Shown piece after piece: positions 27,401 through 37,720 of a stretch of 64,000 nucleotides of DNA. The DNA is from Hymenobacter sp. CRA2 (GTDB lineage Bacteria > Bacteroidota > Bacteroidia > Cytophagales > Hymenobacteraceae), in NCBI RefSeq assembly GCF_002007105.1, contig NZ_MVBC01000017.1, positions 1 to 64,000 of the forward strand, read 5' to 3'. A program made the translations under genes and the position numbers. The notes under the pieces were generated by a model. The model saw only the letters and a list, made by a program, of their open reading frames with translations, searched no databases and was not told the DNA's origin. Positions within the stretch are counted from its first letter, which is position 1. Every line of letters begins with the position of its first letter.

Positions 27401-28693
27401 ATGAACACCCTCAACCTCATCGAGAGCTTCTCGGAGTTTGCCAAGTTCAAGAACATCGACCGCCCCACGATGATGAGCATCCTGGAGGAGGTGTTCCGCA
27501 CGATGATCCGGAAGAAGTTTGACGACGACTCCAACTTCGACGTCATCATCAACCCCGACAACGGCGACTTGGAAATCTGGCGCAACCGCGAAATCGTGGA
27601 CGACGAGTCGGAGGATATCTGGGACCACGACAAAATTCCGCTGTCGGAAGCCCAAAAAATTGAGCCCGACTTCGAGGTAGGCGAGGAAGTATCCGAGCAA
27701 GTGAAGCTGGAGGATTTCGGCCGCCGCGCCGTCCTCATGGCCCGCCAGACGCTGATTCAGCGCGTGAAGGACCTGGAGCGCGACAACCTCTACCAGAAGT
27801 ACAAGGACATGGTCGGCGAAATTATTGCCGGCGAAGTCTACCAGGTGTGGGGCCGCGAAACCCTGGTGCTCGACCAGGAGGAAAACGAACTGAGCCTGCC
27901 CAAGCCGGAGCAGATTCCCAAGGACCGCTACCGCAAGGGCGACACCATCCGCGCCGTCGTGCACCGCGTTGACGTGCTGAATGGCGCCCCCAAAATCATC
28001 CTGTCCCGCGCCGCGCCGGCTTTCCTGGAGCGCTTGATGGAGCAGGAAGTACCGGAAATTGCCGATGGTCTCATCACCATCAAAAACATCGTGCGCGAGC
28101 CGGGCGAGCGGGCCAAAGTAGCCGTAGAAAGCTACGACGACCGTATCGACCCGGTAGGCGCCTGCGTGGGCATGAAGGGCAGCCGCATTCACGCGGTGGT
28201 ACGTGAGTTGGAGAACGAGAACATCGACATCATCAACTACACCGACAACCTGGAGCTCTACATTCAGCGTGCGTTGTCGCCGGCCCGCATCAGCACGATG
28301 AAAATAAATGAACAAACCGGGCGGGTTTCGGTGTTCTTAAAGCCGGACCAGGTATCACTGGCCATTGGCCGGGGCGGCGCCAACATCAAACTGGCTTCCC
28401 GTCTCGTAGGCATGGAAATCGACGTCTTCCGCGAAGCCGATTCCTATGAAGAAGATATCACGCTGGAAGAATTCAGCGACGAAATCGACCAGTGGATCAT
28501 CGATGAGCTGAAGAAAATCGGTCTCGATACGGGCCGTGCGGTTTTGGCTGTTAACAAGGCCGACATCGTGCGCCGCACCGAGTTGGAGGAAGAAAACGTA
28601 GAAGAAGTTTTCCGCGTTATCCAGTCCGAATTTGACGGCGAAGACGAGGAGCAAACGCCCGCTGAAGGCGCTGAAACTACCTCTGAGGAGTAA
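27401..28693 (+). CDS. nusA: Transcription termination/antitermination factor NusA
   Basis: NusA binds RNA polymerase and RNA hairpins and tunes pausing, termination and antitermination. The 430-residue protein has an N-terminal RNAP-binding domain (about 1-130), an S1 domain (about 135-205, VYQVWGRETLVLDQEE), and two KH domains (about 230-345) with GMKGSRIHAVVRELENENIDII and AIGRGGANIKLASRLVG. A short acidic tail follows, without the E. coli-type C-terminal repeats. It is the middle gene of rimP-nusA-infB. The leader hairpin upstream of rimP makes feedback control by NusA plausible. Confidence 0.97.
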   Translation: MNTLNLIESFSEFAKFKNIDRPTMMSILEEVFRTMIRKKFDDDSNFDVIINPDNGDLEIWRNREIVDDESEDIWDHDKIPLSEAQKIEPDFEVGEEVSEQVKLEDFGRRAVLMARQTLIQRVKDLERDNLYQKYKDMVGEIIAGEVYQVWGRETLVLDQEENELSLPKPEQIPKDRYRKGDTIRAVVHRVDVLNGAPKIILSRAAPAFLERLMEQEVPEIADGLITIKNIVREPGERAKVAVESYDDRIDPVGACVGMKGSRIHAVVRELENENIDIINYTDNLELYIQRALSPARISTMKINEQTGRVSVFLKPDQVSLAIGRGGANIKLASRLVGMEIDVFREADSYEEDITLEEFSDEIDQWIIDELKKIGLDTGRAVLAVNKADIVRRTELEEENVEEVFRVIQSEFDGEDEEQTPAEGAETTSEE

Positions 28694-28799
28694 CCAGCGG
28701 CCCGGCCCTGTACGTAAGGGCCGGAGCCGCTCGGGCACAGTCCGGCGGAAGACCTGCCTGAATAGGTGGGTTTTCCGCCGTTTGGCAATAATTAAATCG

Positions 28800-28807
28800 T
28801 ACTTTTG
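28800..28807 (+). promoter_or_regulatory. Internal promoter -7 element for infB
   Basis: TACTTTTG fits TAnnTTTG and lies 33 bases before the infB ATG (28841), giving infB extra transcription apart from the nusA leader. The -33 element is weak. Confidence 0.5.
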
Positions 28808-28840
28808 CACCCAACTACGAGTATCGAGCGCAACCCAAGA

Positions 28841-31800
28841 ATGGCGGAAGCAGCAAGCAAACGACTGAAACAAGCGGCCACGGACCTGAACGTCGGGACC
28901 CACACTATTGTGGACTTCCTCCAGACGAAGGGCATTTCTGTTGAAAATAAACCCACCACCAAGCTTTCAGCCGACCAGGTTGCGTTGCTGAACAAGGAGT
29001 TTGCTTCATCGGCTCAAGACAAGGCCGAAGCCGCCCGACGCGGGCAAACCCTGCGCCACACCGAGCTTGAGCAAGCAGCCCAGGCCAAAGAAGCGGCGGC
29101 TAAGGTGGTAGCCCCCGCACCCAAACCCCAGGAACCTGCCCGTCCTGCTGCCCCGCAGCCGGCTCCGGTGGCGCAGCAGCCCGCGGCACCCGCCGCGCCG
29201 CAAGCCCCGGCCCAGCCCGCCGCTGACAATAGCCGTCCGGTGCCAGGTCTGAAAGTACTCGGCAAAATCGAGCTGGACGCCAAAGGCCGTCCGGTGCCGC
29301 CGCGCCCGGCTCAGCCGGCTCCCGCACCGGCCCCAGCCCCAGTGCCGGCTCCGGTTGCTGAAACCAAGCCAGCTCAGCCGGCTCCCCCGCCTGCCCCGAC
29401 ACCCACGCCGGCACCTGCTCCGGCTCCGGTAGCTCAGCAGCCCACGCAACCTGCGCCCGCTCCGGCTCCTACCCCAGCCCCCGCGCCTGCTCCGGCACGC
29501 GTTGCCGAAGCTCGTCCGGCCGCCCCGGCACCAGCCCCGACTCCTGCTCCGGCAGCCCCCGCTACGCCTGCTCCGGCTCCCGCTGCTCAGGCCAAGCCGG
29601 TAGCACCCGTAGCAGCTACCCCGGTAACGCCCGCTGCCCCGGCAGCCCCCGCCGCTCCGGAAACTCCGGCTGCTGGTGGTGAGCAAGGCGGCGACCAGGG
29701 CACCATTGTAGCCCGCGGCGAGCAGCTGAAGGGTCTGACGGTACTCGGCAAAATCGAGCTGCCGGTAGATGCTTCGCGTCGTGGCGGAGGCCGCGGTGCT
29801 CGTCCGGTCGCTTCGTCGGATGTGCGCAAAGCCGGTATCGGCGACAAGAAAAAGCGCGCCCGCATCACCGTACCTGGCCAAGGTCAGCAAGGTGGTGGTC
29901 AGGGCCAAGGCCAGCCCGACAACCGTCCTCACGGGACCGGCTACCAAGGCACTAACCGCCCCGGCGGCCCGGGTGGCAACCGTCCCGGCGGCCCAGGCCA
30001 AGGCAACCGTCCGGGCGGGCCCGGTGGCAACCGCGATAACCGCGGTGGTCAGCGCCCCGGCCAAGGCACGGGTCAGCCTGTATCGGCTGAGCAGAACGAC
30101 AAACAGATTCAGGACCAGATCAAGGCTACGCTGGCCCGCCTGAGCGGCGGCCGTGGCGGCAACCAAGGCAACCGTGCCAAGTACCGCCGCGACAAGCGCG
30201 CTGGTATTGCGGAAGCTACGGAGCTGGCTCGTCAGCAGAGCGAACTGGCCTCGAAGACCCTGAAGCTGACCGAGTTTATCTCGGCCAACGACTTGGCTTC
30301 GCTGATGAACGTGTCGGTGAACGAGGTCATCAAGGTCTGCCTGAACATGGGTATGTTCGTGTCCATCAACCAGCGCCTCGACGCCGAAGCTATTACCGTC
30401 ATTGCTGACGAGTTTGGCTACGACGTAGAATTCCTGTCGGCTGAGGACGAGCAGGACGTGACCATCATCACCGAGGATGATCCGGAAAGCCTGGAGGACC
30501 GCGCCCCGATTGTGACCATCATGGGTCACGTCGACCACGGTAAGACCTCGCTGCTTGACTACATCCGGAATGCGCAGGTGGCCAAAGGCGAAGCCGGCGG
30601 TATCACCCAGCACATTGGCGCCTACGAGGTGAAAACGGCATCGGGTAAGCGTATTACCTTCCTCGATACCCCGGGTCACGAAGCGTTTACCGCCATGCGT
30701 GCCCGTGGTGCCAAGGTGACGGACATTGCCATCATCGTGGTGGCGGCCGACGACTCGGTGATGCCGCAGACGAAGGAAGCTATCAACCACGCCCAAGCGG
30801 CTGGGGTGCCCATCGTTATTGCCCTGAACAAAATCGATAAGCCGGGTGCCAACCCCGACAAGGTCCGCGAGGAGCTGTCGGCCATCAACATCCTGGTGGA
30901 AGAATGGGGCGGTAAATACCAGTCGCAGGAAGTATCGGCCAAAACCGGTGCCGGCATCGAGGACCTCCTCGAGAAAGTGCTGCTCGAAGCCGAACTGCTG
31001 GAGCTGAAAGCCAACCCCAACCGCCGCGCCATCGGTTCGGTTATCGAAGCCTCGCTCGACAAGGGCCGTGGCTACGTAACGACCATCCTGGTGCAGACGG
31101 GTACGCTGGAAGTCGGCGACATCGTGCTGGCCGGTCCGCACTACGGCCGCGTGAAGGCCATGACGGACCACCGCGGCAAGAAGATGAAGACGGCCGGGCC
31201 GTCGACGCCGGTTCAGCTGCTGGGCCTGCAAGGCGCTCCGCAAGCCGGCGACAAAGTGGTAGCCATGGAGTCGGAGCGCGAAGCCCGCGAAATTGCTACC
31301 CAGCGTCTGCAGCTGCAGCGCGAGCAGTCGATGCGCACCAAGAAGCACATCACGCTCGACGAGATTGGTCGTCGTCTGGCTATTGGTTCGTTCAAGGAGC
31401 TCAACATCATCGTGAAGGGCGACGTGGACGGCTCGGTGGAAGCACTGTCGGACTCGCTGCTCAAGCTCTCGACCGGCGAAGTGGCCGTGAACATCCTCTC
31501 GAAGGGTGTGGGCGCCATCTCCGAATCGGATGTGCTGCTGGCTTCGGCTTCCGACGCCATCATCATCGGCTTCCAGGTGCGTCCGTCGCTGGGTGCGCGT
31601 AAGCTGGCCGAGCAGGAGCAGATTGACATCCGCCTCTACTCGATCATCTACAACGCCATCAACGAGGTGAAGGATGCTATGGAAGGCATGCTCGCCCCGA
31701 CGGTGCAGGAAGTCACGGTGGCTACCATCGAGGTACGTCAGGTGTTCAACATCACCAAGGTGGGCACCATTGCCGGCTGTATGGTGACGGACGGCACCAT

Positions 31801-32005
31801 CACGCGCAACACCAAGGTGCGCGTGGTACGCGACGGTATCGTACAGCACACCGGCAACATTCAGGCCCTGAAGCGCTTCAAAGACGACGTCTCGGAAGTG
31901 CGCCAAGGCTACGAATGCGGTATCTCGATCAAGAACTTCGACGATCTGCGCGAAGGCGACATCATCGAGGGCTTCGACGAGAAGGAAGTGAAACGCACGC
32001 TGTAA
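28841..32005 (+). CDS. infB: Translation initiation factor IF-2
   Basis: IF-2 is the GTPase that brings initiator tRNA to the 30S subunit. The 1054-residue protein starts [19 protein letters not shown] (chosen over the TTG at 28805, which overlaps a promoter element). A long Pro-Ala linker (about 75-300) is followed by a Gly/Arg/Gln-rich stretch (about 330-430). The conserved part has GTPase motifs G1 [20 protein letters not shown] and NKIDKP, then domains II-IV. The length exceeds the E. coli protein (890) because of the linker. It ends the operon with a strong terminator. Confidence 0.97.
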   Translation: MAEAASKRLKQAATDLNVGTHTIVDFLQTKGISVENKPTTKLSADQVALLNKEFASSAQDKAEAARRGQTLRHTELEQAAQAKEAAAKVVAPAPKPQEPARPAAPQPAPVAQQPAAPAAPQAPAQPAADNSRPVPGLKVLGKIELDAKGRPVPPRPAQPAPAPAPAPVPAPVAETKPAQPAPPPAPTPTPAPAPAPVAQQPTQPAPAPAPTPAPAPAPARVAEARPAAPAPAPTPAPAAPATPAPAPAAQAKPVAPVAATPVTPAAPAAPAAPETPAAGGEQGGDQGTIVARGEQLKGLTVLGKIELPVDASRRGGGRGARPVASSDVRKAGIGDKKKRARITVPGQGQQGGGQGQGQPDNRPHGTGYQGTNRPGGPGGNRPGGPGQGNRPGGPGGNRDNRGGQRPGQGTGQPVSAEQNDKQIQDQIKATLARLSGGRGGNQGNRAKYRRDKRAGIAEATELARQQSELASKTLKLTEFISANDLASLMNVSVNEVIKVCLNMGMFVSINQRLDAEAITVIADEFGYDVEFLSAEDEQDVTIITEDDPESLEDRAPIVTIMGHVDHGKTSLLDYIRNAQVAKGEAGGITQHIGAYEVKTASGKRITFLDTPGHEAFTAMRARGAKVTDIAIIVVAADDSVMPQTKEAINHAQAAGVPIVIALNKIDKPGANPDKVREELSAINILVEEWGGKYQSQEVSAKTGAGIEDLLEKVLLEAELLELKANPNRRAIGSVIEASLDKGRGYVTTILVQTGTLEVGDIVLAGPHYGRVKAMTDHRGKKMKTAGPSTPVQLLGLQGAPQAGDKVVAMESEREAREIATQRLQLQREQSMRTKKHITLDEIGRRLAIGSFKELNIIVKGDVDGSVEALSDSLLKLSTGEVAVNILSKGVGAISESDVLLASASDAIIIGFQVRPSLGARKLAEQEQIDIRLYSIIYNAINEVKDAMEGMLAPTVQEVTVATIEVRQVFNITKVGTIAGCMVTDGTITRNTKVRVVRDGIVQHTGNIQALKRFKDDVSEVRQGYECGISIKNFDDLREGDIIEGFDEKEVKRTL

Positions 32006-32030
32006 GCTTCGGCCTCGCAGCTACAATGCA

Positions 32031-32061
32031 AGCCCCGACCGGAAACGGCCGGGGCTTTTTT
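32031..32061 (+). terminator. Terminator after infB
   Basis: AGCCCCG-CCG pairs with CGG-CGGGGCT around GAAA, followed by TTTTT. Confidence 0.9.
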
Positions 32062-32154
32062 GTGGCCGCGGGCAACGAACCACGCACTTTGTCACTCTAT
32101 ATCGGCAACGTGTTGTATATTCAGAGTGCACCGTTCCACCGCCCACCGTTCGGC

Positions 32155-35100
32155 ATGAAACACCTGTTACTCAGCATTTGGGGGTGGCTGCTATTGGCTA
32201 TGGCTACTGCCGTAGCGGCGCCGGGCCCGGTGGTAGTGGTAAGCGACACCACCCAGACAACCGGGCTTCGCACCTCCGCCGAGGTACTGGCCGCACCAGC
32301 CGGCCTCACCCTGGCGCAGGTGCAATCGGCCCCCTGGAGCCAACGGTTTGCGCCAATAGGCTCGGCGGTTATTGCAGCAACGGCCGGTGAGCGTTGGACG
32401 CGTTGTCAGCTGCAGTCGGGCCGCGCGGCAAGTACCCGGTGGCTGCTAAGCGTGGCTACCGAGTACGTCGATGGCATCGACGTGTACGTGTTGCGCAATG
32501 CCCGGCCGGTTAAGCATTACCGGCTGAACTCACGGCTGCCGCACGCGCAGACACACGCGGTAATCGCACGCAACTATAACGTGCCGCTGGACCTGTCGCC
32601 CAATGAGGTGGTGACGCTGTACGCCCGCAGCCCGGCACAGGCGTACGTGAACCTGGGGGTTATTGAGCAGGCAAATCTGCTGCAGTACTCGCGCGAAGCC
32701 GACTGGACCATGGGCCCTTACTACGGCATTCTGCTGGCGCTGCTGGCTTACAACCTGCTGCTCTACGTGTCGGTGCGCGACAAGAGCTACCTGCTTTACT
32801 CGCTGTACGTTGGGTTTTTCGCGGCTTTGCAGATCGATATGACGGGCTACTGGCAGCAGTGGTGGCCCGATACGCTATCCGGCTTCTGGTTGGACGTACG
32901 CCAAAACACATTACTGGCCTGCACCGTCTTCTTCGGCACGCTTACCGCCCGGGCCTTTCTCGAGACGGACCGGCTGATGCCGCGCGTGGACAAGGTGCTA
33001 CGACTGACGCTGGTGGTGGCGTGGCTACCGCTGCTGAGTGCCTTCACCCCCAACCCCGCCGTGGCCGTGTGGTGGCCCGTAAGCACGGCGCTGTGGACGA
33101 GTATTGTGCTGCTGACGGCTGGCACCCTGGCCCTGTTTGCGGGGTATCGACCGGCCCGCTACTACATGATAGGCTGGACGCTGCTGCTGCTGGCCGTAGT
33201 CAATTTCTACCTGAGCCTGGTGGGCATTACGCCGCGCGACAGTTTTTGGTCAGGGCACGGGGTACACGTAGCCTCAGCGCTGGAAATGATTTTGCTGTCC
33301 TTGGGTCTGGCTGACCGCATCAACCTGGAAAAAAAGGCCAAGCAGCGGGCACAGGAAGAAGCCATGCGGGCCTTGCAGGCTCAACAAGCGGCCCAGGGGC
33401 TGGCCCTAGCGGCCATGCTGGAAAAGCAAACGGCCCAGGAGCAAGCCCTACGCGTGTCGCGCGAGAAAGAAGAGTTGCAGCTGCGTACCAACCACGAGCT
33501 AGCGGAGCGGGCGGCCGAACTGCAGCGCGCTTATCAGGATCTGCAGACTAGTATTCGGACATCGCACCAGCTGCAGGAGCTGGACGAGCTGAAAACGAAG
33601 TTCTTCACCAATATCTCCCACGAGCTGCGGACCCCGCTTACGCTCATCATCAGCCCGCTGGAGCAACTGCTGAGCGAAGCCCGCCATCGCCCCGAAGCCG
33701 ACACGCCGCCGGAATACACGCTGATGCTGCGCAATGCGCGCCGCCTGCTGCAGCTTATCAACCAGCTACTCGACATTTCGCGCCTCGAAGCCGGGCAGAC
33801 GCGCCTGGCCGCCGCGCCGGTAGATATGGTGCAGGCCGTGAAGACCAATGTGCTGGCATTCGAGTCCCTGGCTGTAAGCCACGACGTGGACCTGCGCTTC
33901 GAGAGCAACGTGCCGACGCTGGAGGTGTACCTGGACACGGATCAGTTCGATAAGGTGCTCTACAACCTGCTGGGCAACGCCCTGAAATTTACGCCGGCCG
34001 GCGGCCAGGTAGTAGCCAGCGTCGAGGCGCAGGCGGGCCGGGCGGTACTGCGCGTGCGCGACACCGGCATGGGTATTCCGGCAGAGCACCTGCCCTTGAT
34101 TTTCGACCGGTTTCATCAGGTGGACGATTCGCGCACGCGCCGCCACGAAGGCTCGGGCATCGGCTTGGCGCTGGTAAAAGAGCTGATCGGTCTGCACCAC
34201 GGGCACATCCGCGTCAGCAGCACGCTGGGCCAGGGCACCACCTTCGTGGTGGAGCTGCCGCTGGGCCACGCGCACCTGCGCGCCGAAGAGCTGCGCCCAG
34301 CCGAAGCTGCGCCAGCGCCTGCGCTGCTGCCGAGCATGGCTAGCCTGGCGCCCGTGCCTGTTGCTTCTGCGGAGCAGCAGGCGGCGCATCACATAGATAT
34401 GCGGCCTCTGGTGCTGGTGGTGGAGGACAACCCCGAAATGCGCGGCTACATCCACAGCTGCCTGGCGGCCGAGTTCCGGGTGCTGACGGCCGAGGACGGC
34501 GAGCAGGGCTTGGAACGGATTTTTGCGGCGGTGCCGGATTTGGTGGTGTCCGACCTGATGATGCCCAAGCTCGATGGTCTGGAACTGTGCCAGCGGTTAC
34601 GGAAAGATGAGCGTACCAGCCATATCCCAGTTATTTTGCTCACAGCCAAGCCCGGCGACGAAGCCCGCCTGACCAGCTTCGGCCTCGGCGCCGACGAGTA
34701 CCTGACCAAGCCCTTCCGCCCGGAGGAACTGCGGGCGCGCATGCACAACCTGATCCGGCAACGCCAACTGCTACGGCAGCGCTTCGGCCGCGAAGTCACG
34801 CTGCAACCCCGTGACATCAGCATCACCTCCGCCGATGAGGTATTTCTGCAGCGGGCCATGGCCGTAGTAGAGGAACACATGGCCGACAGCGACTTCAGCG
34901 TCGAACAGTTTGCCGATCAGATGGCCATGAGTCGGGTGCAGCTGCACCGCAAGCTCAAAGCCCTAACGGACCAGTCGACCTCCGAGTTTGTGCGCACAGT
35001 GCGGCTGCGGCGAGCAGCAGCGCTGCTGCAGGCACAGGCAGGCAGCGTAGCCGATGTGGCGGAGCAGGTAGGTTTCGGCAACCTGTCGTACTTCAGTAAG

Positions 35101-35166
35101 TGCTTCCGGGAGCTTTACCAACAGTCGCCTTCGGAGTACACCGCTACGGCAGTAGTGGAGTCTTGA
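32155..35166 (+). CDS. Hybrid two-component sensor-regulator: 7TMR-DISM sensor, histidine kinase, receiver, AraC-type HTH
   Basis: This 1003-residue single-chain regulator has a signal peptide (MKHLLLSIWGWLLL), an extracellular DISM-type beta domain (about 25-170), a seven-TM region (about 180-380, including ILLALLAYNLLLYVSV), and a coiled coil (about 390-480). The HisKA domain has H489 in FTNISHELRTP. The ATPase N and G boxes are LYNLLGNALKFTP and VRDTGMGIP. A receiver domain (about 748-870) carries D800 in SDLMMPKLDG. A C-terminal AraC-type HTH (about 890-1000) lets the protein bind DNA itself. This is the hybrid two-component layout found in Bacteroidota, here with a DISM sensor instead of the usual beta-propeller. 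The ligand is unknown. ATG 32155 is chosen because it begins the signal peptide. Confidence 0.93.
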   Translation: MKHLLLSIWGWLLLAMATAVAAPGPVVVVSDTTQTTGLRTSAEVLAAPAGLTLAQVQSAPWSQRFAPIGSAVIAATAGERWTRCQLQSGRAASTRWLLSVATEYVDGIDVYVLRNARPVKHYRLNSRLPHAQTHAVIARNYNVPLDLSPNEVVTLYARSPAQAYVNLGVIEQANLLQYSREADWTMGPYYGILLALLAYNLLLYVSVRDKSYLLYSLYVGFFAALQIDMTGYWQQWWPDTLSGFWLDVRQNTLLACTVFFGTLTARAFLETDRLMPRVDKVLRLTLVVAWLPLLSAFTPNPAVAVWWPVSTALWTSIVLLTAGTLALFAGYRPARYYMIGWTLLLLAVVNFYLSLVGITPRDSFWSGHGVHVASALEMILLSLGLADRINLEKKAKQRAQEEAMRALQAQQAAQGLALAAMLEKQTAQEQALRVSREKEELQLRTNHELAERAAELQRAYQDLQTSIRTSHQLQELDELKTKFFTNISHELRTPLTLIISPLEQLLSEARHRPEADTPPEYTLMLRNARRLLQLINQLLDISRLEAGQTRLAAAPVDMVQAVKTNVLAFESLAVSHDVDLRFESNVPTLEVYLDTDQFDKVLYNLLGNALKFTPAGGQVVASVEAQAGRAVLRVRDTGMGIPAEHLPLIFDRFHQVDDSRTRRHEGSGIGLALVKELIGLHHGHIRVSSTLGQGTTFVVELPLGHAHLRAEELRPAEAAPAPALLPSMASLAPVPVASAEQQAAHHIDMRPLVLVVEDNPEMRGYIHSCLAAEFRVLTAEDGEQGLERIFAAVPDLVVSDLMMPKLDGLELCQRLRKDERTSHIPVILLTAKPGDEARLTSFGLGADEYLTKPFRPEELRARMHNLIRQRQLLRQRFGREVTLQPRDISITSADEVFLQRAMAVVEEHMADSDFSVEQFADQMAMSRVQLHRKLKALTDQSTSEFVRTVRLRRAAALLQAQAGSVADVAEQVGFGNLSYFSKCFRELYQQSPSEYTATAVVES

Positions 35167-35450
35167 TTGGCATCGGCTCTACAATCATCGCCGCGGTATA
35201 TCAGCAGCCAGTGCTATTTTTTATACTTAAATACATAAGTAAAATAACTGAAAATCAGATACATATACAACGCGTAACATTGCTATTAGTATTTGAAACA
35301 TCTGTGTTAACGCTTCGGTCAGCGAATCAGACACCTTTGGACTGTCGGCGGGGCTAGTACTGCGATACTTCGCCACCACCTGCTTTTACCGCATGCGGCC
35401 TCCCCAGCCAGCGGATTTCCCGGTGCACATTCTCCCTTCTTCCTACCGAT
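35167..35450. other. AT-rich gap upstream of the 35451 gene
   Basis: This 284-base gap is strikingly AT-rich around 35210-35320 (for example ACTTAAATACATAAGTAAAA) compared with its GC-rich surroundings. No clear promoter consensus, RNA or gene is recognised. Confidence 0.4.
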
Positions 35451-35921
35451 ATGTTTGCTTTAGAAAGACTGTTGACGACTGACTTGGTGTGGCGCTTCAG
35501 CAACCGGTTAGGCAATTGGTTAGGCGATTTTGAGGAAGTCGGCATTTCGCCCCGGCACGCGTACGAACTGCACGGCGCCAGTGCCGAACAGCTCGACCGA
35601 AAAATGGCCATCATGTGCTACCTCTCGGTGTTCGGCTGGCTGGTGGCTTACCGCACGCCGCGGGCGCAGCGCGGCTCGCTCACTACTTTCCACGTACGCC
35701 AGATGTCGCTGGTAATTGGGCTGTCGGCCCTCATCATCGTGGCGCAGCTGGCTATGCTTCCTTTCTTCGGCTGGAGCAGCATGGTGGTAGCGGGTATCGG
35801 GCTGGGCGTGATGCTGATGCTGCGTATGCTGGGCGTGATGGGCGCTATCAGCGGCTTGCACGAGCCTCTGCCACTGATTGGCGGCTTGGCGCGGCGCCTG
35901 CTGGCCGATCGGTACATGTAG
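35451..35921 (+). CDS. Small membrane protein, DUF4870/Tic20-like
   Basis: The 156-residue protein has a soluble N-terminal part (about 1-50) and two to three TM segments (VFGWLVAYRTP, LVIGLSALIIVAQLAMLPFF and MVVAGIGLGVMLMLRMLGVM). The pattern TTFHVRQM then GLHEPLPLIGGLARRL resembles the FHxRQ and G-x-x-x-PLIG signatures of the DUF4870/Tic20-like family. Its role is unknown. A good terminator follows. Confidence 0.65.
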   Translation: MFALERLLTTDLVWRFSNRLGNWLGDFEEVGISPRHAYELHGASAEQLDRKMAIMCYLSVFGWLVAYRTPRAQRGSLTTFHVRQMSLVIGLSALIIVAQLAMLPFFGWSSMVVAGIGLGVMLMLRMLGVMGAISGLHEPLPLIGGLARRLLADRYM

Positions 35922-35978
35922 AACGTAATTGCGTTTTAGCAGGCTACACCTGCGCAGAGTAGAATACCGAAAGCTCCG

Positions 35979-36027
35979 GAAACGGTCCTGACTGGCCCTT
36001 GTTAAGGCCAATCAGGACCGTTTCTTA
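35979..36027 (+). terminator. Terminator after the 35451 gene
   Basis: GAAACGGTCCTGACTGGCC pairs with GGCCAATCAGGACCGTTTC (one mismatch), followed by TTA. Confidence 0.8.
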
Positions 36028-36081
36028 TTTCCCCGGAGCCGAAATAATATAACTATACCAATTCGTCACATCATTATGCGA

Positions 36082-36113
36082 TTGACGCAGGGCATGATTA
36101 CCCGGTAGCTTTG
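36082..36113 (+). promoter_or_regulatory. Promoter for the outer-membrane gene cluster
   Basis: TTG at 36082-36084, 21 bases, then TAGCTTTG at 36106-36113; 70 bases before the ATG at 36183. Confidence 0.7.
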
Positions 36114-36182
36114 TCCCAGACGGTTGGCCCTGCTGCCGGCGTCGGACACTGACAAACCCTTACCCCGTTCACCCCGCGTACT

Positions 36183-36989
36183 ATGAAAACTCTTGGCCTC
36201 TCTGCCCTCGTCGCCCTCGTTGCTACGGCAACCGCTGCTCCTGCCACTGCCCAAACCCGCCCGGCCAGCCCGGTAGCCGGCCGCACCGCCAGCGCCAAAC
36301 CGGCTGCTACCGCTACCAAAACCACTGCCGCCAAGCCCGCCGCCACGGCTGCCAAGCCAGCTACCACGGCAACGAAGCCTGCCGCTGTCGCCCCCAAGCC
36401 TGCCGCCGAACCAGAAGCAGCGCCGGTAGCGCCTAAGGCAACGACTGAACCCGCCAAGAAAGCAGCTCCCAAAGCCTCCACCGCCCGCGGCACTGAGTTC
36501 GGCAAAGGCAGCACGGCGGCCAACCTAGGCGTTGGGTTTGGCCTGGGCTACGGCTACGGCATTTTGGGCGGCAACGTGCGTTCCACGCCCGCGCTGAGCC
36601 TATCGGTGGAGCGCGGCATCACCGACAACGTCGGGCCAGGCGTCATCAGCATCGGCGGCCTGGTGGGCTACAAAAGCTACGGCTGGAAGTCGGGCAGCTA
36701 CAAAAGCTCCTGGAAAAACTTCATCGTATCGGCGCGGGGTGCATACCACTACAACATCCTGAACAACCCTAAAGTCGATACCTACGCCGGCTTGAGCCTG
36801 GGCGTGCGCGTCGAGTCCTACTCCGATAACTGGAGCGACTCGCAGTACAGCAATTCGTACGGCGGCGCGGCCCTTACCTCGGGCATTTTCCTGGGCGGGC
36901 GCTACATGTTCTCCGACAACCTCGGCGCCTTCGGCGAGTTGGGCTACGACATGTCGTACCTGAAACTGGGCCTGACTGCCCGCTTCTAA
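36183..36989 (+). CDS. Outer-membrane beta-barrel protein with Ala/Lys/Pro-rich N-terminal segment
   Basis: The 268-residue protein has a signal peptide (MKTLGLSALVALVATATAAPA), a long low-complexity Ala-Lys-Pro-Thr stretch (about 25-100), and a C-terminal barrel-like part of alternating strands (ANLGVGFGLGYGYGILGG, GNVRSTPALSLSVERG, LGAFGELGYDMSYLKLGLTARF). It ends in a phenylalanine, typical of outer-membrane barrels. The repeated A/K/P segment could be a periplasmic spacer. No specific family is recognised. It leads a run of three envelope genes. Confidence 0.75.
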   Translation: MKTLGLSALVALVATATAAPATAQTRPASPVAGRTASAKPAATATKTTAAKPAATAAKPATTATKPAAVAPKPAAEPEAAPVAPKATTEPAKKAAPKASTARGTEFGKGSTAANLGVGFGLGYGYGILGGNVRSTPALSLSVERGITDNVGPGVISIGGLVGYKSYGWKSGSYKSSWKNFIVSARGAYHYNILNNPKVDTYAGLSLGVRVESYSDNWSDSQYSNSYGGAALTSGIFLGGRYMFSDNLGAFGELGYDMSYLKLGLTARF

Positions 36990-37029
36990 GCCCAAGCAGC
37001 GGCGTTCTACCTCTCCACCTCAGCCCGCC

Positions 37030-37668
37030 ATGAAAGCACTGCCTACGCTTGCCAGCTGGGTACTCCTGCTCTTCCCCCTGCTCGGGGGCTGCAGCGAGGT
37101 GCGGAATGGCCACGGTGCGCCCGCCGATGCTCTTACCGCCAGCCTGCGTGTCAACGGCCTTGCCGCCGATGCCTCCCTGCTGGCGCCGGAGCGTCGGCGG
37201 CGCATCCAGCGCGGCGACACCGCTTCGCTTCCAAGCCAGGCGCTGGCGCAGTACCTGCCCGCTGCCGTAGCCGGCTTCGTTTCCGAAGGTCAGCCCCAAG
37301 GTGATTTGGTCCGCATCGGCGGCATCAACTACTCCACCTGCGAGCAGTACTACCGCCGTGGCAGTCAGCAGCTGAAGGTGCAGGTAGTGGACTACAACGG
37401 CGCCATGGCGCTGTACGACGGGGCTACGGCCCTGATGAGCACCGAATTCCTGCAGGAAAGCGACGAGCAGTTCACCCGCGGCTTTGACCTGGGCGTGCCG
37501 GGCGTACGCGGCTTCGAGACGGTGCAGAAAATGGAGCGAAGGGCTTCCGTGGCACTGGGTGTGGGTGAGCGTTTTTTTGTCTCCGTCGAATCGACCGGGC
37601 AGGAGGACACCAAGCTCGTGAAGGACGTGGCCCGCACGCTGGATCTGCGCGCCCTGGCGGCTCTGTAA
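37030..37668 (+). CDS. Putative lipoprotein, unknown function
   Basis: The 212-residue product has a signal (MKALPTLASWVLLLFPLLGGC) with lipobox LGGC, cysteine about residue 21. The rest is soluble, with IGGINYSTCEQYYRRG then VVDYNGAMALYDGATALM, and no recognised domain. It lies 40 bases after the barrel gene and 52 bases before an OmpA-like gene, which suggests one transcript and an envelope role. No catalytic motif is seen. Confidence 0.7.
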   Translation: MKALPTLASWVLLLFPLLGGCSEVRNGHGAPADALTASLRVNGLAADASLLAPERRRRIQRGDTASLPSQALAQYLPAAVAGFVSEGQPQGDLVRIGGINYSTCEQYYRRGSQQLKVQVVDYNGAMALYDGATALMSTEFLQESDEQFTRGFDLGVPGVRGFETVQKMERRASVALGVGERFFVSVESTGQEDTKLVKDVARTLDLRALAAL

Positions 37669-37720
37669 AGCCTCGGCCGGCTCCCTTGCTCTTTCCCGCT
37701 TATTTCTCCCCGACTTTCCT

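Noticed and set aside
29006-31906. A 966-codon open frame on the minus strand
   Set aside because: It is antisense to infB, has no recognisable domain and is rich in Arg/Gly/His as expected of complement frames in GC-rich genes.
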